Positions 11,825-23,325 of a stretch of DNA of 64,000 bases are shown piece by piece. The notes beneath the pieces were generated by a model. The model made no database searches. It saw only the letters and a list, made by a program, of their open reading frames with translations, and was not told the DNA's origin. The stretch's first letter is position 1. Each line of letters starts with the position of its first letter. This DNA comes from Moniliella sp. 'wahieum'. Lineage: Eukaryota > Basidiomycota > Moniliellomycetes > Moniliellales > Moniliellaceae. The stretch is from the NCBI GenBank assembly GCA_003971905.1, contig RSEE01000065.1, positions 248,001-312,000 on the forward strand. Reading direction: 5' to 3'. The translations under genes and the position numbers were made by a program.

Positions 11825-14422
11825 TCATCGAGTCCAAGTAGAGAATGGAGATCTCATTCCATTTTGAACAGCCCTCTCTCTGCCAATATCGAACTGGGCG
11901 CCGTACTGGGCTTGAAACTTGGCTAGAGATCCTCCACACTGTTGCCAGTAGAGTGTGAGCATTTTCCTTGGTTTCTTTAGCGAAAAGTACAAATCGTCTT
12001 GGGTATTAATGCTCCACCACATCCAGCGATAGGGGTCATTCAGCGCCTGACTCATACAGGACGGATACTTGTACAACGCCTCAAAAAAAGGATATGTCTT
12101 TTTGGCAGACTCCTCGTAACCCTTATTCTTCCCGTTCTTCTCCATCCTGGTCGTTACCTTGCATAAGACTTCTCTTCGGTTAAGCACAAAGTGCTCGTTG
12201 ATGAAAGTGGAGGGATTATGGAGAGCGACACCCCTAGGAAGGGAAGAGGGACTCCAGGGTTGGTGTGAACGTATAGCAGAACGGGGCCCCTCTGTCAAAA
12301 CTGGCCCCTCTTGGGGAGAATGTTCCACCGTAGTAATAGGTGTAGCGGCAGGGGTAGGAATGGCCGCTGGGGCCAGAGTGGCTGCTGGGGCCAGAGTGGC
12401 TGCTGGGGCCAGAGTGGCTGCTGGGGCCAGAGTGGCTGCTGGGGCCAGAGTGGCTGCTGGGGCTGGCGTGAGGCGTGACATCGGGGACCAGAGAGCCTTT
12501 AATCAACCGCACATTCTCCGACCGACAACGCCCCAGCTGGTCAGACATGTTGGAGATGCTGCTAAGTAGACGCTCCTTAAGGTAAGTGATCTCCTCCTTT
12601 AAACCTTCACGTTCGATCTCCAGGTCCTGCACCTGAGCTCTCAGACGCTCGATCTCAGCATCCTGGTTTTGCTGCTCGGCCTCTTGAAGCTTGGCCCCGC
12701 GCGGGATATACCCCCTGGTTGTATCGACTTGCATACAGTCACACATGTATTCCTCGACACCGCGTTGGTCCAACACGTAGCGGATGAGAGCCAGGTCGTT
12801 GTCCCGGCACCACCCGCCCACCAACGAACCTCCATGAGTGACTTGGTCCGTTCCCCATACTCATGGGCAAAGTTGAAGGCATCCTGGGCGCCACCTCGAC
12901 GGAAACCATGACTCATAAAGCACCCAGTGATGTGTTGAAGCGGGAGATCGCCTGGGCGCATGCCGGTGGAGTGGTGCGTGAGAAAGGCGCCATTCTTGGA
13001 TAACTGGGGAAAGAGAAATTCGTCTTCCCCCAAACGAATCCAAAGGCACGGCAGTGCGCCTTCCATAGGGACACGCCCTTGAGAGTACTCGCCTTGGGCC
13101 GCCCAGGCATGTCATACAGACGATATACCTGACGAGTTTCGGAACTATTCTGGTTTGTCTTGCGGAAGGTGATGCTACGTGCACGATACGTCAACTAAAG
13201 CGCCAAAAGAAAGGGAAATGCAAGGCTCACGTCACCACGGCAGCATCACCATAGCTGCTCCCGACCTGCTCCTGAATGCCCCTCCAACATAGCGTTAAAA
13301 CTTCCCCTGAACGAAGCCACATACGATAGACGAGGACGGGCGGCGGTCAGCAGCTTTGTTACTATAGGGTTAAAGTGGGTGGCGGCCCCGACCTCCACAG
13401 CATCGTTGACGATCGCCGTTAGCTTCTTCTCAAGCGATTCAACGACTTCTCTTGAAGGAGTAGCGGATAGCGTTGGAGGAGTGTGGGACACGGGGACCAT
13501 ACCGACGGCGTTTGTAGCATCCATGATCGCGAGGACTTGGTCATTGTGTGCGGGGTTCCCGGCATGAGTTTGCCAATTGTAGGGTGACCTGAGCTGGAAT
13601 CGGGAAACAAACCTTCAAACCACCACGTCAAGGCAGCGTGTCGACCAGATAAGGTGCCAAATGAAGAGTGATCGAAAACAAAGGCATTGTAGAACCAAAG
13701 TACCACTGCGGTCGTCGTTTTGTCGCTCTTTTCCCGCAAACAGTCGCGGAACGGCCGCATGATAGATCACCGGAGGAACTTGACAAACATGCTCACAGCC
13801 GACCGGTACTTGCGCTCCGTCGAAGGTGCGATCTGATCGCGGGCAATGTGCTCCCGAATTATCGCTCCGACATCCCTCCCGGTCCGACAGGATTGAAGCA
13901 CAAGCGCGCTCAAGCCGCCGGGTGGGTTCCAAGGGGGCCATATGCACACCCGTCTCCTGGGCGCTTGGGCCAAACTGTGTTGAACCGGTTCTCCAGTGGG
14001 GCCGAGAATGACGGCATCATAATCGACAGTCCGCTCTTTTCCAACCTCATCGGCGAGGGCCCGAATATATTCGGCATCAACCGGCAGCTCGACGCCACAG
14101 ATATTGAGAACCATGTGTAGTCCTCCAGTCGGTCGTGGGGATTGTCAAGAACCTCAACGTTGTTGACACGGTCAGGGCTTGCATAGTCGTCGAGGTCAGG
14201 ATCACCGACGTCTTCCTCCTCAGCAAGGTTATCATCCTGTGCCGTGGGGCGGGGCGTGTCGACATCTTCGGCGGTTCGAGGAGGGGCCGCCTGCGCTCCA
14301 GCCAAGGCAACCGTATCGTCGCTACTACGGGCTGTGGGCCGAACGGGTGAATCTAGAGCACTTGTCGACAATCCATCGTGTGTGTCGAGACGTGCGCGCT
14401 TGTGGGCTCGGGGCGGCGGCAT
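11825..14422 (-). mobile_element. Crypton-like tyrosine recombinase element (decayed or indel-bearing)
   Basis: DNA transposon using a tyrosine recombinase. In minus-strand order: a disordered N-terminus from 14422; a SAM-like core-binding region near 13770-13830 (PSTERKYRSAVSMFVKFLR); FVFDHSSFGTLSGRHAALTW; a central part with VVESLEKKLTAIVNDAVEVG; YRARSITFRKTNQNSSETRQ; then the catalytic domain KNGAFLTHHSTGMRPGDLPL, SHGFRRGGAQDAFNFAHEYG (H-x-x-R), VRWWAGGW and LIRYVLDQ (candidate nucleophile Tyr). A coiled coil follows (EIERLRAQVQDLEIEREGLK), then an 18-bp minisatellite and a C-terminal domain with LTLYWQQCGGSLAKFQAQYG that resembles the GCR1_C DNA-binding domain typical of Cryptons. The frame shifts at several points. 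No terminal inverted repeats were found, as expected for Cryptons. The element boundaries are approximate. Confidence 0.75.
12367..12456 (-). repeat. Five copies of an 18-bp minisatellite in the recombinase gene
   Basis: The unit CTGGGGCCAGAGTGGCTG repeats five times head to tail without change. It sits between the coiled coil and the C-terminal domain of the recombinase. The 18-bp period keeps frame, giving SSHSGP or APAATL hexapeptides depending on frame. Confidence 0.95.
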
Positions 14423-15073
14423 GTTGTGGTGGCTTTGAGCGACAAGCCATTGATTGCCACGTCCGCACGACAGCTGGAGCGGAACCCTGCTCTACTCAGC
14501 TCCGCGGGGGGTTGGCCAGCGACCTTGCGTTTCCCAGCCTTATTTGAACCGTTCACAAAAATCGGAGACGTTGGCTTGAAAGTTCTAAAACTGCCCCGGC
14601 ACCACGACAGTGTAGCCTGGGACACTCCCCCCGTACAGAACTCCAGAAATACTGCTCGCCTCGGCGGCCTGGGCCCTGCATGACGTTTCGCAATTGCGAT
14701 CAATCTAGAAAACGGCAAAGGCATCGCCGATCAACGGCAGCACCGACGTCTACAGGCAAGTCCAGGGTCATGGCCAAGTTTCAGCAGTGAAAAAACGGGG
14801 CGTAAACAGAGAACAAACATCAAAAAATCAGACTCGGGAGGGACGTTGATGGGCCCGACGAAATAGAGGGGACGGGGGAAGGGGTTATCGAGATAAGGGG
14901 GAGGCGAGGTGGTATAGCGATCACGGGTTTGGTATAGGGCACAAACGAGCGAATGGCGCAAGGGAGGAATTTGCACGCGTTTGCTGTTAGACGACCCCGA
15001 GAGAAAGTCATTCGCCAGCCAGCCCAGCCCTAATCGGACAGGGACAGACGTGGCATCTATCAGGCCAGTGCGA
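14423..15073. other. Intergenic between recombinase element and Glu/Pro-rich gene
   Basis: No gene supported. It includes the upstream region of the recombinase (to about 14700) and the 3' flank of the gene ending at 15074. A minus-strand frame at 14353-14724 has no family features. Confidence 0.35.
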
Positions 15074-16436
15074 TTAGTTGGCCTCCACGGCCGGCGCATC
15101 GGCCTTGGGTGCCTCGGCTGCAGGCTCGACAGGCTTGGCCTCCTCGACAGGCTTGGCCTCCTCGACAGGCTTGGCCTCCTCGACAGGCTTGGCCTCCTCG
15201 ACAGGCTTGGCCCCCTCGGCAGGCTTGCTCTCCTCGACCTTCTCCTCGACCTTCTTGGGCGCCTCTGCCTTAGCCTTTGGCTTCACAGATTCAGCTTTGG
15301 GTTCCTCTGGCACGACGGAGGGTTTGTGCGTCTTCTTGTCACCGTGAAACTTGTCAAAGAGCTTGCCCAGTTTCAGGCCCTTCAGGCTCAGACGACGGCC
15401 GTGCTTCGGCTTTTCCGCTGGCTTGGGCTCTTCCTTGGGCTTGGACACTTCCTTAGGCTTTTGCGCAGTCTTGGGGACCTCCTTAGCCTTGGGGGTAGGC
15501 TCCTCAGTCTTGGCCTCCACTTTGGGGGCCTCGTCGACTTTGGCTTCTTCAGCCTTCGGTTCCTCGGCCTTGGGCTCCTCGGCCTTGGGCTCCTCAGCGG
15601 CACGGCCTCTACCTTGGGAGGCTCTTCCACAGTAGGCTCCTCAGTAGGTTTGGCGCTTCAGCCACAGGCTCCTCAGCGGGCGTCGCCTTCGAGCGGCAAC
15701 CTCCTCAGGCTTGCATCTTCCTTAGGTGCCGTCTCTTTGGCGGCAGTTTCTTGGGCTCCACCTTCTTGGGCTCCTCCTTCTTGGGCGCTCCTTCTTGGGC
15801 GCCTCCTTCTTGGGGGGCTCCTTCTCTTTCTTGCCAATGGTGAACACACGCTGAATGAAAGAAGTACGCTTCTCCTTCTTAGTCTGCATGATGTGTGGTG
15901 TCAGTATCGGTAGTCCGGGACAAGTTGGGGGATATGTACCTGGGCAGGGGCAGGAGCAAGCTTCTCTTCCTTCTTGGGAGCCTCCTCCTTCTTAGGCTCC
16001 TCAGGGGAAGCCTCCTTGGCCTCCTCCTTGGCCTCCTCCTTGGGGGCAGGTGTCTCCGCGGCGGAGGCTTCAACAGGGGCCTCCTCGGGCTTGGTAACCT
16101 GCTCAGCAGGAGACTCCTCAGCTTTAGCCTCCTCCTTCACGGCAGGCTCCTCAACTTTGGGCTCCTCAGCTTTGGGCTCCTCCTTGACGGGAGCCTCTTC
16201 TGTCTTGGGCTCCTCAGTGGGGGGCGCAAACGTAGGCTCAACAGCATTGGGGTCGATAGGCTCGACGGCAGTGGTCACCTCAGGGGCAGGAGCAGCAGCC
16301 TCTACCTGCTGCGGGCAAGGGGGAATGGGTTAGCGATAAGGCGCAGAGCGGGGAGCTGCGGGAGGCGCGGATGCTCACAGCAGCGACAGGCTTGGCCTTA
16401 GGGGCCTCGACGGCGGGGAGCAGTGGTGTCAGTCAT
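15074..16436 (-). CDS. Glu/Pro/Ala/Lys-rich low-complexity protein, unknown function
   Basis: I do not recognise the family. The start MTDTTAP at 16436 leads into a short exon. A first intron (GTGAGC...CCGCAG, about 16386-16316, branch CTAAC) and a second (GTACAT...ATGCAG, about 15944-15890) join long tracts of KEEAKAEE, PKAEEPKVEEP and five near-identical decapeptides EEAKPVEEAK. Two ordered basic islands stand out: KKEKRTSFIQRVFTIGKKEK after intron 2, and GRRLSLKGLKLGKLFDKFHG near 15370-15420. These could be membrane- or kinase-interacting patches in an otherwise disordered protein. The C-terminus APAVEAN ends at 15074. Frame breaks occur at the G4 run 16415-16418 and around 15600-15800. 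Scaffold, membrane-skirting or chromatin roles are all possible. Confidence 0.7.
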
Positions 16437-16532
16437 GGTGGTGGGAAGCGGGTGGTGCTGGAGGAGAGGAGGGACGGAGCAGCGCGGGAGACAGGAGGGT
16501 CAATACGCTGCTCCGGGCCGACGGGGGCTGAG

Positions 16533-16545
16533 TCCGTTATATATA
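16533..16545 (-). promoter_or_regulatory. TATA-like box of the Glu/Pro-rich gene
   Basis: The minus strand reads GGTATATATAACGG about 100 bp upstream of the ATG at 16436, a good core-promoter distance. The rest of 16546-18019 shows no supported gene: a GC-rich part with a CG-dinucleotide run near 16679, then AT-rich DNA near 17310-17400. Confidence 0.5.
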
Positions 16546-18019
16546 CCAGCCGCAGCCCCGAGCGCACGGCTGCACCCGAGCGAGGGCATCAGACTGCCCC
16601 TGTGCCACCTACTCTCCGCGGAGTGTAGCCGACAGCGGCATCCCGAGGGTGTTGGGGGCGTGCTGCCACAGGGCCAGAGCGCGCGCGCGCGGACGGGCAG
16701 ACTGCCCCCAGGCGGGCACTCCACATCGGGAGCAGGGGCAGTGCTTCTAGGAGGCGCATGGGGCCAGTGCTGGCCAGGCGCGCGCGGTGCACGCTAGGGT
16801 GTGGGCGCAGCGCGCACGGGATCACACTAAGAGCCGTTTAGCTGTTGACAATTAGCGCACCCCACACTGTGCTATTGCTGCAGCAGGACAGCAGGCTCTC
16901 CCTGCCATAGGCTGCTGCAGCGCGCCGCGGGTGGCCGCAGGCAAGCAAGGAGGACGGCAAGGGGTTGCCGCTTCAACTTTCAAATTGTTCCGCCAGGGTC
17001 TACCACAGTTGAAAACGGCGCAGGGCAGGCCCCGTGCACGAAACGCTCAAGTTGCGTGCGCTATGGAGCTGGGCCATGCACCATGTGCGCTGTAGGGGCC
17101 AGGCACTGTGGGGCACTGTGCTGGGCAGACGCATGGGCGCGTGGGCACCCAGAGATATTGACACTGGCATAGTGCTAGTACCTTCTCTGTGGGGAAGGCG
17201 ATCATGCTCATGATATGGTGGCTGCCCCCGCCATATGCGTTCTACGAGCGATTGTCGATGCATGGTTACAGCTCCTTGCGTGAGCGCGTGAGCCGCGTCA
17301 GCGCGTGAGTAGCGATTAAAAATGATGCCTATGGTGTTGGCTTCTCCTTACTAGTTACTCGACAACGTAAACCCGTCTATATTATACTCACAAAAAGGTA
17401 CTGTTTGCCCAGTAGGAGTTATTGCCCAAACCCCAATCAAAAAGCCGAGCATCAACTGTCTCCACTAAATACGTCTCTTGGCTCACAGCCAATCAACTTT
17501 TTTGAATGCTTTGAGTTGATCATCATTGATCAGGAGTATCTCTTCATCTCGTTTCGATCCGTGGGCGAAGGTCCGAAATATCTCCACGGGCGGGTGTGAA
17601 AAATTGAAACATGGGTCATGGCGGGATTGGAGAATGGGTAGATCGGCTGATAAGCGGAGTGGGGCTGGGGAGGCCGGTGGCAGAAACCCGACGCTTGTGG
17701 CGACAGGCATTTGGGGCTGCAACCCACGCCTCACCGTCTGGCCTCTTACTCCATAACCGCCCCTTCGCTTCGGCCATGCCCCTGCGCATGGGACGCATGA
17801 CAGTCATCCGTCACCTGGCTCGTTCGCCGGCAAAAGAGCTTATGTGCGCATGCGCATCATGTCAAAGCGCCGCCCATCGCCCCATCTCACGTCTCGAGAG
17901 GTTCCGGCTGATGGGTCCGGGATGCGCACCACCCTATGCCCTGGCTACTGATGACTGACGACTGCCACCAAATCTATACTCATCCTCATCGCGCAATGCA
18001 TGTCCATTTGGTTCTCGCA

Positions 18020-19588
18020 TCAATCACTGTCACTGTCCGAAGAGTCGTCACTGTTGCCCCCTCCTCCGACAGCGGCCACGGCAGGTGTCTTCTTCTTGGC
18101 GCGCTTGCCCCACAGGTGCATGGAACCGTTCGTTGCAATCCTCTGGGCCACGTCTTTGCTCAGCGCGTTGGCGCTCAGTTCGGGGGACTTCCAGCTGATC
18201 CTCAAGTCCATGTGCAGCTTGTGGTGTGGTGGACTTCGCATAGCGTATTCGTTCAATACCAGCCGCTTCCCATTCTTGGCTTTAAAATGAGACTCCGCCG
18301 GGATGAAGTACTCCATCGCCTCATTCTCCCCCGAGACTGGGTCCTTCTCGTAGTTGTGCACCAGTATTTCTCGCCGTCTTGCTCTATCATGCACTTCTTG
18401 GTGCAGGCGTGCTGGAGAGGCGCCTCGCTGCCAACATCCTGTGGTCAATGTCCCAGTGTCAGTACTTGATGAGCAATTGTCACGCAGCCGGATTCAGCAC
18501 TCATCGGTGCTCACCGTCAATAGGGCAAACTCTTCAGGAGCATCACCATCATCGAGTTCGCGGACAATGCGGCAGCCTTAGCGATGCGTGCTACCCGTGA
18601 TGATGTACGGCCTGTACCCGACCCAGGCAGCCTTCTCATCCAACGGGTCGCGCCCAATCCGGAGGATCTTGCCAATAACAAAGCCGGCGGACGCGCTGTA
18701 CTCGGCCGACTTCTGGCCGATCGTCACGTTCATCCCCACACGGATCATCTCCCCTGTAGCGATAACAGCCGCCTTGCCGACCAGGTACTGCGCCCGCACC
18801 TTGACACGGTCCGCCAACTGGAAACGACCCAGCTCCTCGTCGGTGAGGTTGTTGCAACCCACCGAGGATTGGTTCTTGGCTGGGGCCAGCACCACTCGTG
18901 GAATCGCCATGCCATCAGAGTCGTAGTCGGGCTCTTCCTTCCCTTGCTCCAGCACCCCGGGAGGAACCCCAGGCCGAGCCACCACCGAGCCGTCACTAGA
19001 CACATCGTACCCCGGTGAAGAGTGGTGCAGAATCTTCTCGGCGACCATGACGTTGTACAAGGTGTCACGCGGGAGGTTCTGGAAGTTGCAATGGGCAACG
19101 GACGCACGGATGTGCTTCACGCGACCCTCGAATCTGGCAGCGTCCGTGTTCTGGAGAGGGCCGAATAATTCGAGCGCATCAGACGTATGCGCCAGGAGGA
19201 GATGGAGCTTCGGTCGCGTCGCGATCATGGCGCTGTCGGGGCCGAGTCTCGAAAGGCGTTCGATCAGTCGGTATGCAGTCTGGGTCGCCCGGTACTATTC
19301 CAGCCATAACAGGCATGTCAGCGTCTAAACCCGTATATCAATCAAGGCTGTGGGACGTACCATGAACTGCTCCCTGGCCTGCCCGGCAGCCGGGTACCAT
19401 GTCCTGGAAAGCAAACCATGCAGGTCGGCTGCCGCGACGATAGCGTCATAAAGAGGAATCGGAAACGTGAACTCCTTCTCATCGTTGGCCTCTTTTTCGG
19501 TCTCGAGGATGGGGAGTGTCGCGAATGGGAGAGCCACAAGCATAGTGCCCACATCCTTCCCAACCCCAGTCTTTAGGTTAGCCAACAA
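18020..19588 (-). mobile_element. DDE transposase-type remnant (Plavaka/KDZ-like, basidiomycete transposon)
   Basis: The minus-strand frames resemble the C-terminal half of the large transposases common in mushrooms and smuts. The order is: LKTGVGKDVGTMLVALPFAT near 19560; KLHLLLAHTSDALELFGPLQ near 19200; DAARFEGRVKHIRASVAHCN; LPRDTLYNVMVAEKILHH; then VKVRAQYLVGKAAVIATGEM and a terminal part FKAKNGKRLVLNEYAM ending in an acidic-Ser tail at 18020. The K-L-H-L-L ... F-G-P ... E-x-F-E ... N ... R-D arrangement is the recognisable part. There is no complete catalytic triad and the frames are interrupted, so this is probably a fossil. More distant 5' pieces may reach about 19860. A domesticated gene cannot be excluded. 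Confidence 0.5.
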
Positions 19589-20472
19589 ACCCTAGCTCGG
19601 ATATTGGTGCCCTCTGCGCCAGGGATACCCTCCGTGTTGAGATCGCTGATGAATATCAGCCTCTTGGTTGCGGATTTGCTCGACACGCTCATTCGAGGCG
19701 CCGAGCTGGTTGTCATGCGCCCGCGGGCGGGCAAAGGACACGCCCGTGAGCTCTTGAAGGTGGTCCAAAGGAAACACTGGGCTACGTCTGGCATAACTCG
19801 TCCTCGGCCATGGTAGTGTCTACAGGCGAGGAGGCACGGGAAGCAGGGGAAGGCGAGCATGTGTCAGGTGGCTGGGGCATGCTCGCATCTTCGGCCACCT
19901 CGTCAATGGCGTGACTGGCCCCCATCCTCGCACCCAGCACCACGTTGTGGCTGTACCTGCGCACCTTCGTGTGCTTGAGTGCATGAAACCGGACATCGGT
20001 CGAACTGGGCAAGCAGGGAACTGGTACAGCAACCTCTCGTCCTGCTTCACCGTGGACCAGGCCGCGGGAAAAGGTACAGCAGATGCGTCTGTCCTACTGT
20101 GCACGCGTGCGGCTCGTTCCATCGGTCGGCATTTTGGTGAGCCGACGTATAAACAGGGCGGTGGCGACTTTTGGTAAAAGGATGGGCAAGATGGGTTGTA
20201 CATATGATATGCATGGTGGGTGCTTTTTTTGTCACAGGTCCAGCAGACGATCGCGGCCCCCTCTAACCTAAAACTTGCCCCCTCTCCCAGAGACGCACGC
20301 TCTCCCGCTTCTTTGATGCTCTTCCAAGGCGTATTACATTCGTGATCCCCTATCTGAAGATGAGAGTGGCGCAGTCCAGATGGCCACCCTGATGGGTGAT
20401 GCGGTAGCACTATAGTGTTGGCAGTGTGATGGTCGAATACGCCAGCCAACGACACGCCTAATACAAGGGAGC

Positions 20473-21219
20473 ATGAAAGAGCAACAGAGGCTATATACCT
20501 TAGGTCGCCATGTGGTTGAGCACAGCAACCCGCTGAGCCACAACTGGCTCTCCGCCATTCCGTCCGTCCCGTACCTCGAGCTCTCCGACCAGCAGGTCCA
20601 GGTCGGTCTCCAGCTCCGCACGCTGTGCCGCACCACGCGCAGCATGTGCAAGTGCGGGGTCATTTCCTCGCTGGAGCACATCATGTCTTGCACCCGCTCC
20701 CAGGCCAAGTTTGGTGCGTTGCATGACGCAGTGCGGGAGCCCATTCTCCAGCTCCTAGGCTCCATCCCCGACACCCATGTCTGCAACGAATCTATGGTGG
20801 AGGACGAGGATGGGAGAAGACAGAGGACGCAGCGCACCGACTACCGCGTGATGGGGCCCGGAGCACTCGGAGGATCAGGAATGGAGGTAGACCACACGCT
20901 GCGCGACACGGGATTACTGGCGGAGCAGAGCGCGTTCCGGAGGGTGGTGCATGAGAGCACCGCAACCCCCTTGGAACGTCGGGAGAAGGAGCTGCTTCGG
21001 ATGCTTGAACAAGCAGAATGCGACAAGAACGCCAAGTACCAGGGACGCACTCAAGAGCCGTTTTTCCCCCTGGTTTTGACGACGCGAGGATACTACGGCA
21101 CCAAGACGGCGGGCAAGTTGTTCGCGCATTGGAAGGAGTTGGCTACTAAGTCTCAGTGGAAATGGTTCCTCGCTCGGATGTCAACCACGTTCATCCGTGT
21201 CCACACGCGCGCTTCCTAG
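20473..21219 (+). mobile_element. Non-LTR (LINE) retrotransposon ORF2 C-terminal fragment
   Basis: An open frame of 248 codons with the layout seen downstream of the reverse transcriptase in fungal LINEs: VQVGLQLRTLC, then the Cys/His block MCKCGVISSLEHIMSC, a YRVMGPGALGGSGMEVDHTL strand with acidic residues, and an Ala/Glu-Lys helix before YQGRTQEPFFPLVLTTRGYY and KLFAHWKELATKSQ. No reverse transcriptase domain lies upstream, so the copy is 5' truncated, the usual LINE insertion outcome. No poly(A) tail or target-site duplication was recognised after 21219. The frame is uninterrupted, unlike its neighbours. Confidence 0.65.
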
Positions 21220-21742
21220 GGTACGGGACCGGATGGCGATCACCGGAGGGTCCTGATATCCTGGCGATCCCCCTGGTCCCTTGACCCTGGTGGCGCCCCC
21301 AAGTAACCCCCGCAAGATGAACGGTTAGGTTTAGACGTAGCGTTCCCCCTGTCCCAGCCTTAACTTCAGATTATATACACAGAACGCAAAAAAGGGCGCC
21401 CACCATCCCCCGCCAGGCGGCCAAGCGTGGTACAGGGAACCACCAACTGAAAGCCACAGGGCTCTGCCGGCGGGTGGCAGTAGCTCGGGTGGTCATTTAG
21501 GGTCGATGGAGCCTGGTTGGTGCACAATCTACAGAGGAAGCACCGAGTGGTCTGCGTGGAGATACGCCTTACATTTGAATTTTCAAAAGACTGTGGACGG
21601 TGGCGGCGATAGAGTATTACGTACATGTCTTGAATGCAATTTCAAAGATCTCGTTATGCGGTCCGGTTGGAGTTTATCTGCAGGCTACATGTACAACAGG
21701 CGTCCGACGTGAGTTTCTGGCCCACCACATCGCTCGGCTACG

Positions 21743-22629
21743 TTGTTGACCGCCGCCGGCATGCGCTCGCTCGCCGCCTCCACAGGCCATGCAGGGTTGG
21801 ACGCTGCGCTGGTGGGTCTGGGATATGGTCCAATGCTGCCTACAGAAACCCTGCCGCCTCTCCTTGTCATTCTTCCATCCAATGTGCCGCCGGCGGACAT
21901 CGTGCGCTGCCTCCGCCATGCCATGTCCGTCTGGTCCATCGATGCGCACCAGTGGGATTCTCGGGGAACCGAGCTTCAACCGGTTCTTGACATCTGGCAG
22001 TCGCATCTTGCCCATGAAGCCAGGGCTGGTATTGCCTCTCGCTGGGCCCAAGGTGACGCGACACGTATCCTTGTGGTCAGTGCCCCGTCGAGCACTTGGA
22101 CGCATTTACTTTGGCCGACGAGCAGGGTCCATCGAGCTTGGCCTGGCTGCTCTCTTCTGCTCCGCTCCAGCTTGCCAAGTCTGGTGAGCAGGTCCTCATT
22201 GTGCTTCTTGATGGGGCAACTTACCTCCCCTGCGTCGCCAGCGGATCTGTATCCCGTACCTGCCCCCCTTCCTTGTTCAGCCCCGCCTCCCCTTTACAGT
22301 CAATGGGTGCAGTGACTGTCGTAGGCGCCTTCCAGGACGGTTCCTACTCGTTTAAATCTCCTGCACGCTCCATGCTCATGCCTACTCCACCCATTGAAGT
22401 GCGAGCGCTTCCTTCCGGGGGAGGACAAAAGCGGAAACGCATTGCTTCTGAGATCGAGGAGACGGCGGACGACTCGGTTCTCGCATGGGGCAGGAAGAAG
22501 TTTGCCCCCTGCTCCCAGGAGATCCCTGCATTCTCACCTTCTCACTCCCCGTGGCTCGGGCACCCGCCTTCATCACCCTCGTTCCCGCCCGCATCGTTCT
22601 CATATCTCCCGCCTCCGCCTCAGTCGTAA
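21743..22629 (+). CDS. Unknown protein, two overlapping frames
   Basis: I do not recognise this gene. The first frame (from 21743) includes GYGPMLPTETLPPLLVILPS, IVRCLRHAMSVWSIDAHQWD and ARAGIASRWAQGDATRILVV. The second (from about 22096) continues with LADEQGPSSLAWLLSSAPLQ and EQVLIVLLDGATYL, then a Pro/Ser-rich basic tail with GGGQKRKRIASEIEETADDS and the stop at 22629. The two join at an indel near 22085. The ordered part looks like an alpha/beta fold. The tail has a possible nuclear localisation signal (KRKR). The true start may lie further upstream in the 21220-21742 gap, which otherwise holds nothing I can name. Confidence 0.5.
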
Positions 22630-23325
22630 CCATAGAAGGTTCCCATTCCTTCCTTCTCATTTTGCCTGCCAGATCAGCAGGCTGTATGCTCGTCGCCATT
22701 CTCGTTTTGTCCCTATGCATTCTTGGCCTTAATCTCATGCGCGTAAGGACCAACCGGCATCCATGCATGTCACTCTTCCGTGATAGATGCTTGTAAGCAG
22801 CCAATAAGGCCAGCACTTTGTCCTTCCCGCTTTCATTACACTGGGGGCTTGTCCTTCTTTGCTATCGTGGCTTTGTTTTCGCTTCTTGCGTTGTTCTTCC
22901 TTGGCCGTTTGTTTGCGCTTCTTTTTAGACGTTGTGGCGCAAGTGTTAAAGCATGCCTATGGGTTGGATAAACCGGATGTAGAGCCAGTGAGTACGGATG
23001 AGCAAAGAGGGGGACATTAAGTGGTGAGCTATCTCCAAGGAGGGTCTTCGGAAGGTTCCTTCCAGGTTCAAGTGAAGTATCAATCCCACGTGTAGATGTG
23101 ATGATTCGGTATGCAATGCGCGGGATAGGGATCATCTCTCTAGGCTCTGGCAAGTAGTAATGCCAAAGTTAGGAGGGGAGAAATCCACCAGTGCTTCCCC
23201 CTGCCCCTAGAGCGGACCCAAGCGGCTAGGTTGCGGTAGTATGGGAGGGGGAGGGGGGGGAATGCGAACAAACATGATACAATGGAGGAAAACAGAGAGT
23301 AAGCGGAGGGAAAGGGGCGGCGCGC
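22630..23325. other. Convergent intergenic
   Basis: 3' flanks of the unknown plus-strand gene and of RPL12. T- and C-rich. No gene or RNA recognised. Confidence 0.4.

Noticed and set aside
12361-12480. Minisatellite considered as a CRISPR-like repeat
   Set aside because: Contiguous units with no spacers, and in frame within a coding region.
12159-12569. Plus-strand ORF with Ala/Gly/Arg repeats (AAGARVAAGARV)
   Set aside because: It is the antisense reading of the 18-bp minisatellite inside the minus-strand recombinase. Periodic repeats open all frames.
14981-15913. 310-codon plus-strand ORF rich in Leu/Gly (LLDRLGLLDRLG)
   Set aside because: Shadow of the repetitive Glu/Pro/Ala gene on the minus strand. 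The minus frame has introns with good splice sites and a start codon; this one does not.
17483-17734. Minus-strand ORF ending HPPVEIFRTFAHGSKRDEEI...VDWL
   Set aside because: Protein-like end but too short, no start or splice context and no family. Kept only as a possible transposon scrap.
21300-21340. TAACCCCCGC...GGTTAGG resembling telomeric repeats
   Set aside because: Single imperfect units with no array. It lies just downstream of the LINE stop.
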